A stretch of 64,000 bases of DNA from Cinnamomum chago. Its lineage: Eukaryota; Streptophyta; Magnoliopsida; Laurales; Lauraceae. The DNA is taken from the NCBI GenBank assembly GCA_038049695.1, contig CP142457.1:27489001-27553000 (forward strand), written 5' to 3'. The translations under genes were made by a program, and so were the position numbers. Shown in pieces: positions 59,000-64,000 of the stretch; the stretch's first letter is position 1; every line of letters starts with the position of its first letter. Below the pieces are notes generated by a model. That model searched no databases. It was not told where the DNA came from and was given only the letters and a program-made list of their open reading frames with translations.

Positions 59000-59760
59000 C
59001 AAGAAGGAAAATAAGATGGTTGAGTTCTAACCTGTTTCGATGTGGAAGGAGAAAAAACAAAGGGGGATGGTTGCCGGAGAGAGAGACGATGGGGAGCTGA
59101 TGGTGATGTTGCTGGTGGCTAAAGGCGCTGCGATGCTGGAGACGACGATGCTACTAGACGACGATGCTGCCTCTGGTGCACAGTAGTCTGCTGAACTCAG
59201 GCTTCCTCTTCTGTCTTCTTTTTCTTCTTTCTTTCTGCCCTCTCTGCTGAGTTCCCTCTACTGTCTTCTATTTCTTCTTTCTTTTTTGTTCTTTCTTTCT
59301 TTTTCTTGTTTGCTGCTTTCTGCTTCTCTCGTCTTCTTTTTCTATGTTGTTCTTTTTCTTTTTTTTTCCTTATCTGGGTCTGGGATGGAAGCGAAGGGGA
59401 GAGGTTTTGGAAAAGGATTTGGGTTTTTGGTGAGGTGTTCTGTGGACTGGGAAGGAGGGTTCGGGAGATGTGGGTTTTGGGGAAAAAATTGATTTAGGGC
59501 TGGGATTTGGAACGAGAGTGGGGTGTTGGGCTAGTTAGGGATTCGGGGAAAAGGGAAAGGGTGGCAATGGGGCTGGGTGGCTGGATGGTGATGTATTGAA
59601 TGGATGGATGGGTATCGTGGTGGTAGATGAATGGTGGGTGTGATGTGGGTGATGCGGTGGGATTGCAGCAATGGGGTGTTGAATGAAGACAGTGATGGAT
59701 GGATTTCGAATCGGCGATCGGAACGACAATCCGAGAGTGGATCTTTGCTCTGATACCAAT
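59000..59760. other. G-rich leader of the LTR element
   Basis: On the minus strand this is the sequence after the primer-binding site: a C- and A-rich leader with ATCCATC/CATCCA microrepeats (59575-59720), followed by CCAAATCC/AACCC words. The composition parallels 9850-10020 and 25325-25740. No protein recognised. Confidence 0.45.
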
Positions 59761-60065
59761 TGATGGCATAGCCCGAAGGCCACGATGAAGATCTACACCT
59801 CCGACGGTGAAATCGAGCCCTAAGACTCAAAACCCTAAGATCACTTAGGGGAAATACCCAAAGGAAAACTCACGAGAACTCTTGAAATCTTATTAAGAAA
59901 ATTAGCATGCTTATTACAATAGGGGTTTACTCTATATATAGAGCAAGAATACTGTTTCTTGCTAACCAAGACTTTCTAAAACCATAAACTACTAACCGTA
60001 ATCAAAAATAGAATTTAGGAAGTATTTATACTAAGCAACTCTACTAATTTAGAAAATATCTAAAC

Positions 60066-61220
60066 CATAGTTATTGAATTCGGTTCAGTTCGGCCGAAAT
60101 TACCGATATTATTCGGTTCAGACAAGAAACTGAACCGTACAACTTTTCCAATACATTTTGGCTAAAATCTTGTCACAATTCAGGCAAAATCTCTGGTTAT
60201 GTACCGAATCAATGAATTTTGGACGAAAGCGTCCGAATTGCCGATATCGGACGAACCCAGTTCTAAAGGCAAAAGGGAAAATATGAAAATCAGATAGGGT
60301 ATTATCATCTTTAACTTCTCTAAAAGAGAACTTGACTCACTCAAAGAGGCTGAAACTCCTTTACATCCCCTCTCCGTGCAGAGATCGCTGGGCATGGTTG
60401 CTTCATACCACGAAATCCATTCTTGCTTTATCGCCGAAGTTCCCCTTGCTTAAGCTTGAGATAGCGTGATCGTGAAGAGTGAAGTCCATGCCCTAGACGA
60501 TCGCTGAATATCCTTTGCCTGAGTAGGGAACTCAGAGTAGTACTTCTTTGCCCGACTCCTTGTCCTCGTTCTCCCTTCCATTTCTTTTATCCCCCACCCT
60601 TTTCTAGAGCCTTCGTCAATTAGAGCTTTTATTTCCAGAGTCTTCACTGTACATTCATCCCACGTGAACATCATGAAGTTCTTCCATGGGGCCCACTAAC
60701 AAAAAAAAGCCACATGCCCCATTTCTTCTGAAATTTCACAAATTTTGCCAAATATCGTGAGACTCTTGCTTGGATCCACTTTAAAAAATTAAAATAGGGG
60801 CCACACACATGATCATCAAATTTTTTTGAATGTTCCAAAAATGAGCCATTTATATCAAAGGATTTTATATGTCAATGGTTTGGCTTTTCATCAATGAACT
60901 GGGCCACTTTTATCAGTGGGTTTGATTTTTCATAAGCAGGCCACTAAGTGTCCTCAAAATAATATTTTTGAAACATTATTGTTGTGAGCCACATTGACAT
61001 GAAAATGAAATATTGAATTACTCATTTAGCACAATGAATTAAATATAAATACTTTATATATTATTTTCAATTTTTAATAAGCTTTTATTTTTTATTATAT
61101 ATATATATATACTTTTCTGAGACAAAATTCCGAATTGAAAAGACGAAATGACAAATTGGCCGGAATATTTCATTTTGGAGCCAAACCGAAATAGGGTCCG
61201 AAACGAAATTGACAACTATG
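60066..61220. mobile_element. non-autonomous hAT-like element nested in the right LTR
   Basis: Flanked by a perfect 8-base duplication ATCTAAAC (60058-60065 and 61221-61228). The inverted ends are CATAGTTATTGAATTCGG and, reversed, CATAGTTGTCAATTTCG. Subterminal CGGTTC/GAACCG and TTCGG words resemble the 14289 and 19214 elements. No transposase frame. Removing it rejoins the LTR exactly as in the other copy (TATCTAAACTAA). Confidence 0.93.
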
Positions 61221-61324
61221 ATCTAAACTAAAGATAGGGATCTCAAAATTAGAGATCATGTGGACCCCATCAAGCGGGTCCATCAGGGGGCCTACGAGTC
61301 CTGATCTTGGATCTCACTGCATCA

Positions 61325-62660
61325 CTTGGAAACCAAGTCTAAGGGAGAGAAAGGAAAGAAATGGGATGTTTCGCCTCCGGAAAAAAAAAATGAGGTCAAG
61401 GGAGCAAGACAATACCAAGTGGTGGAGGGATTGGATTGTGGGGGATTTGCAATTCCCCTACAGTTCCATTATAGGATGTCAACCATTGTAGGACGCTGGG
61501 GTCTTCAGACCTCCTTTTCTGCCTTGTAACAGGCCTATCGAGTGCAAACACCAATTTCTTCTTGCATCCTTTTTTATTTTGTAACCAATGCAAGTTCATC
61601 ATTCTCCACTTCCTGCTCTGGAGTAGTCTTAGGTGAGGCCATCTCAGTTATTCCAAAAGCTCCAGGGACTATATTTGCTAAGTTCCAGAATAGAAAAGGG
61701 GTTGTGAGTTTTCAAGGGGCAATGAGGTTCAAAGGGGAAGATTATGTGAGATCAACGGGCTTGGTTTAACTCTATTCTGATACTTGGATGAGGGCTGCAA
61801 GTTGATCCTGGCTCTCAAAGTTGTATAAGCTGCTATTTATTCCGGAGTGTTCCAACCAGCTGACTAAGAGTTGTTTAAAGGGCTCGCTGGCTGCTTTCTT
61901 GAGGAGGTTTTAGCATCCAAAATAAGTTGAGGTTGGGGGTCTACCCTGTCAGCCTTGCCCTGTGAAGTAGGACTTAAGGGGTCATAGAAGGGTAATTTTG
62001 CTGCGGATTGGATGCTTGGGAGGGCATATTAGAAGTTGGTGGACGTGGTATGTTAGGTGTAGGTGCTTGAACTGGTGAGAGACTGCATTTTCTTGATGCG
62101 TGACTTGTTCCAAGAGATTTTGAACATGAGGCGTTTTCATATTCCACATTGATCAGAACTGAGGATTCACCTTCAACATTCATCCAGCTACTTTTGGGGC
62201 CTTGTTTGGACAGATCAAAGTCAATGCAAACTCTAGAATAAATGAGGATTATTTGGGTAGCTGTGACATCATCAAGCTTGATCAGGTTACCAATGAAAAT
62301 GACCAAGGTATACAAGATGTTCTTTCTCCAACGGTGATAAGAAAAGGCACAAAGCCAGATCCAAATTGGATATGTGGTTGGCTGAGAAAGATTCTCATAC
62401 CAGGAGGTCAGGGATGAGGTATAGTTCTTTTTATCCAGAATCAAAGAAGAACTACTCAACAGCTTAATTGTGTCTTCTGGAGAGTTACACCTGCAAGGTA
62501 GTTTGTTTTGAAACTGATGGAGAGAGGAAATTGTTGCAGGTACAAATGCAAAGCGGGGGGGTGGGGGGAAGGAGCAGAGGCGGAAGAGGAGGGGGTTAGT
62601 CCATTTCAAAACAATAAAGCAGTGGATGAGTCTAGTGTGCATGGAATGTGCTTGCAATGA
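61325..62660 (-). mobile_element. L1-type LINE, ORF1 portion
   Basis: The minus-strand translation includes PIWIWLCAF..., NILYTLVIFIGNLIKLDDVT, SRVCIDFDLSKQ and INVEYENASC. That is the pattern of the DUF4283-type ORF1 protein of plant L1 elements (PVWVRLP, LGNLIG..VKVD, RVCVEIDLSKPL, VEYE). A proline-rich tail follows. Several changes interrupt it. It lines up in order before the endonuclease part at 56.5 kb, the LTR element having split the LINE. Confidence 0.75.
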
Positions 62661-63703
62661 CTCTCTCTAGTGTGTTGTTGTCATGTTATATTTAATCTGA
62701 GTGTACCTCAAGCTAAAAGCACAATGTACATTTTAGTTGAATAGGATTCCATTCATTTCTACCGTCAGAAGGAGAAGAAGCTTCCTAATACTCCACTAAA
62801 CGTTTGGGGGCAACACTGAAAACCAAACACACACAAAACTTGGTAATAAACAAAAGCACTTTTGGGCCTTGTCTGTGATGTAGGTTTCTGTAATTATTTC
62901 ATTTTCTAATGAAATGAGTAGCTAATGGCCTTTTGCAATTCCGAGAGAGAGAAACTTTTCATGCTAAGGATCACTTCTCCACGACTTTGCATTTCCCATA
63001 CACCCAACCAGGCACAAACCCAAATTGATAATAAATAAATAAATAAAAACCCATGGATATTGAGAGAAAACAACATAACAAGGGAATGACAATCCATAGA
63101 AAATTTGATAAACCAAACTATAGACTATACTAAGAGCATAAAAACCAATTTTCATTTCCATAGGAACATCATAGCATACCATAGACTAAAATAGCCAAAA
63201 CAACTACTCAACTTGCCCGAACTGTGGTTTTATAACAATCATTAGGACATAGCGGCAACTTTTATTATTGTTATCATTATCACAAATACTGCCAATATTT
63301 TCAAAACGATGCAATACTATAATGGATTTTCCTGAAAGACAAGATACAAAACCAGCAAATTTTTAATACATTGCAAGAAGGTATTGCCCCTTTTAATATA
63401 GTCAGCATTGTTGTATCGGAATAAAACAACAGTTTCCCACATAATCTTTTTAAAAAATAGGGAAAAGGAAAAAAAAAAAACCAACTGTAATCACTGAGAG
63501 GTAATTAGTCTGCTCTAGATCAAACCCTTGTATAGTAAAAACTTGGTTAGCAAAAGAGAGGAAATGTCAAAGAGAGTAAAGAAACCATGAAAGGAAAATA
63601 ATGGAAACACGTGGAAGAGGGCAGAGGAAAAAAAGCTTACAGGCAGATGATCTGAAAAACTAAAGGAGAATCTTGGATACACACATAAAGGTAGAAGACG
63701 AGA
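62661..63703. other. no gene seen
   Basis: AT-rich flank of the LINE, possibly including its 5' UTR. No recognisable gene. Short open frames lack motifs. Confidence 0.4.
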
Positions 63704-63705
63704 AC

Positions 63706-63769
<64 letters not shown>
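63704..63769. repeat. compound microsatellite (GT)n(GA)n
   Basis: About 7 GT then about 25 GA units, the same compound type as at 45838. The serine/leucine-repeat frame across it is an artefact. Confidence 0.97.
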
Positions 63770-63772
<3 letters not shown>

Positions 63773-64000
63773 CAAATGATTACCCCTCTTAGAGAACTTG
63801 AAAGTGGCAAATTATGATTTTGAGAAATTTAATCTATTGGTAAATAGAATTAATATTAATCGGCCCTAGTTATCAGAAGGAAACAAGCCAGACTTCAGCT
63901 GTTTTCTATTATAATAAATTTCTACATGTTACATAACTTTTACTAAAAAATATGAGCTCACATGGGTTACACCTTAACATTTCAGACAATTGGAATGCCA
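63770..64000. other. no gene seen
   Basis: AT-rich end of the window. Nothing was recognised. Confidence 0.4.

Larger units (their letters stand above)
56608..61324 (-). mobile_element. non-autonomous gypsy-type LTR element with two nested insertions
   Basis: Flanked by the duplication CTTGG (56603-56607 and 61325-61329). The LTRs are 56608-57337 and 59761-61324; each carries a later insertion, and without them they are about 380-400 bases. On the minus strand the inner edge of the right LTR is followed by ATTGGTATCAGAGCAAAG, a primer-binding site, and the left LTR is preceded by AAGAGGGGGAGAGT, a purine tract. The 2.4-kb interior encodes gag-end and protease parts only, so it never carried or no longer carries a polymerase. 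The LTRs differ by roughly 4 percent. Degraded, but with clear borders. It lies inside an L1 LINE, and a solo LTR and an hAT-type element lie inside it. Confidence 0.93.

Noticed and set aside
59494-59830. His/Pro/Ser-rich minus frames
   Set aside because: They come from CCATC/CATCCA microrepeats in the leader of the LTR element; three overlapping frames are open at once.
63515-63775. 86-residue Ser/Leu-repeat frame
   Set aside because: Translation of the GA/GT microsatellite.

Overview
The window is nuclear DNA of a flowering plant. Recognisable host genes are plant-type with plant-like introns, and the rest is a dense layering of plant transposons: Ty1/copia, Ty3/gypsy of a Tat/Ogre-like kind, L1 and RTE LINEs, Mutator-like, hAT-like and Helitron pieces. 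The sequence is AT-rich with long A/T runs. The species cannot be fixed from sequence alone. No rRNA, tRNA, CRISPR or bacterial-type feature was seen.

Host genes, all on the minus strand: (1) 1804-2778, a small protein with a Tudor-like module and a four-copy internal repeat; (2) 15785-17263, an intronless reading frame for the SNAPc subunit SNAP50/SRD2, which serves snRNA promoters; (3) 51072-45926, a DCD-domain N-rich protein (NRP) in four identified exons with a large LINE-bearing first intron. An OTU deubiquitinase pseudogene lies at 22463-22861.

Layout. 0.8-1.8 kb is an L1 3' end next to the Tudor-like gene. 4.1-12.4 kb is a pile of LTR elements, with a well-bounded copia copy (4167-9504, duplication CTTTA) inside older LTR sequence. 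14.3-20.2 kb holds an hAT-type element, the SRD2 gene, a 1.35-kb Mutator-like element and a second hAT-type element with dense palindromes. 21-33 kb is relic-rich: gypsy and copia pieces, the OTU pseudogene, a Helitron 3' end, MITEs and a large TIR element that is internally duplicated. 33.5-40.2 kb is a Tat/Ogre-like LTR element with an antisense coding region and a 92-bp tandem array. 42.6 kb is a near-perfect foldback MITE. 45.9-51.1 kb is the NRP gene with an RTE LINE in intron 1. 53.1-62.7 kb is an L1 LINE split by an LTR element, which itself carries a solo LTR and an hAT-type element.

Most boundaries given here rest on matching target-site duplications read from the sequence, so insertion order can be read in several places. 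I found no multi-gene system that looks new. The most unusual items are the structured non-autonomous elements, the antisense-coding LTR element and the intron structure of the NRP gene.
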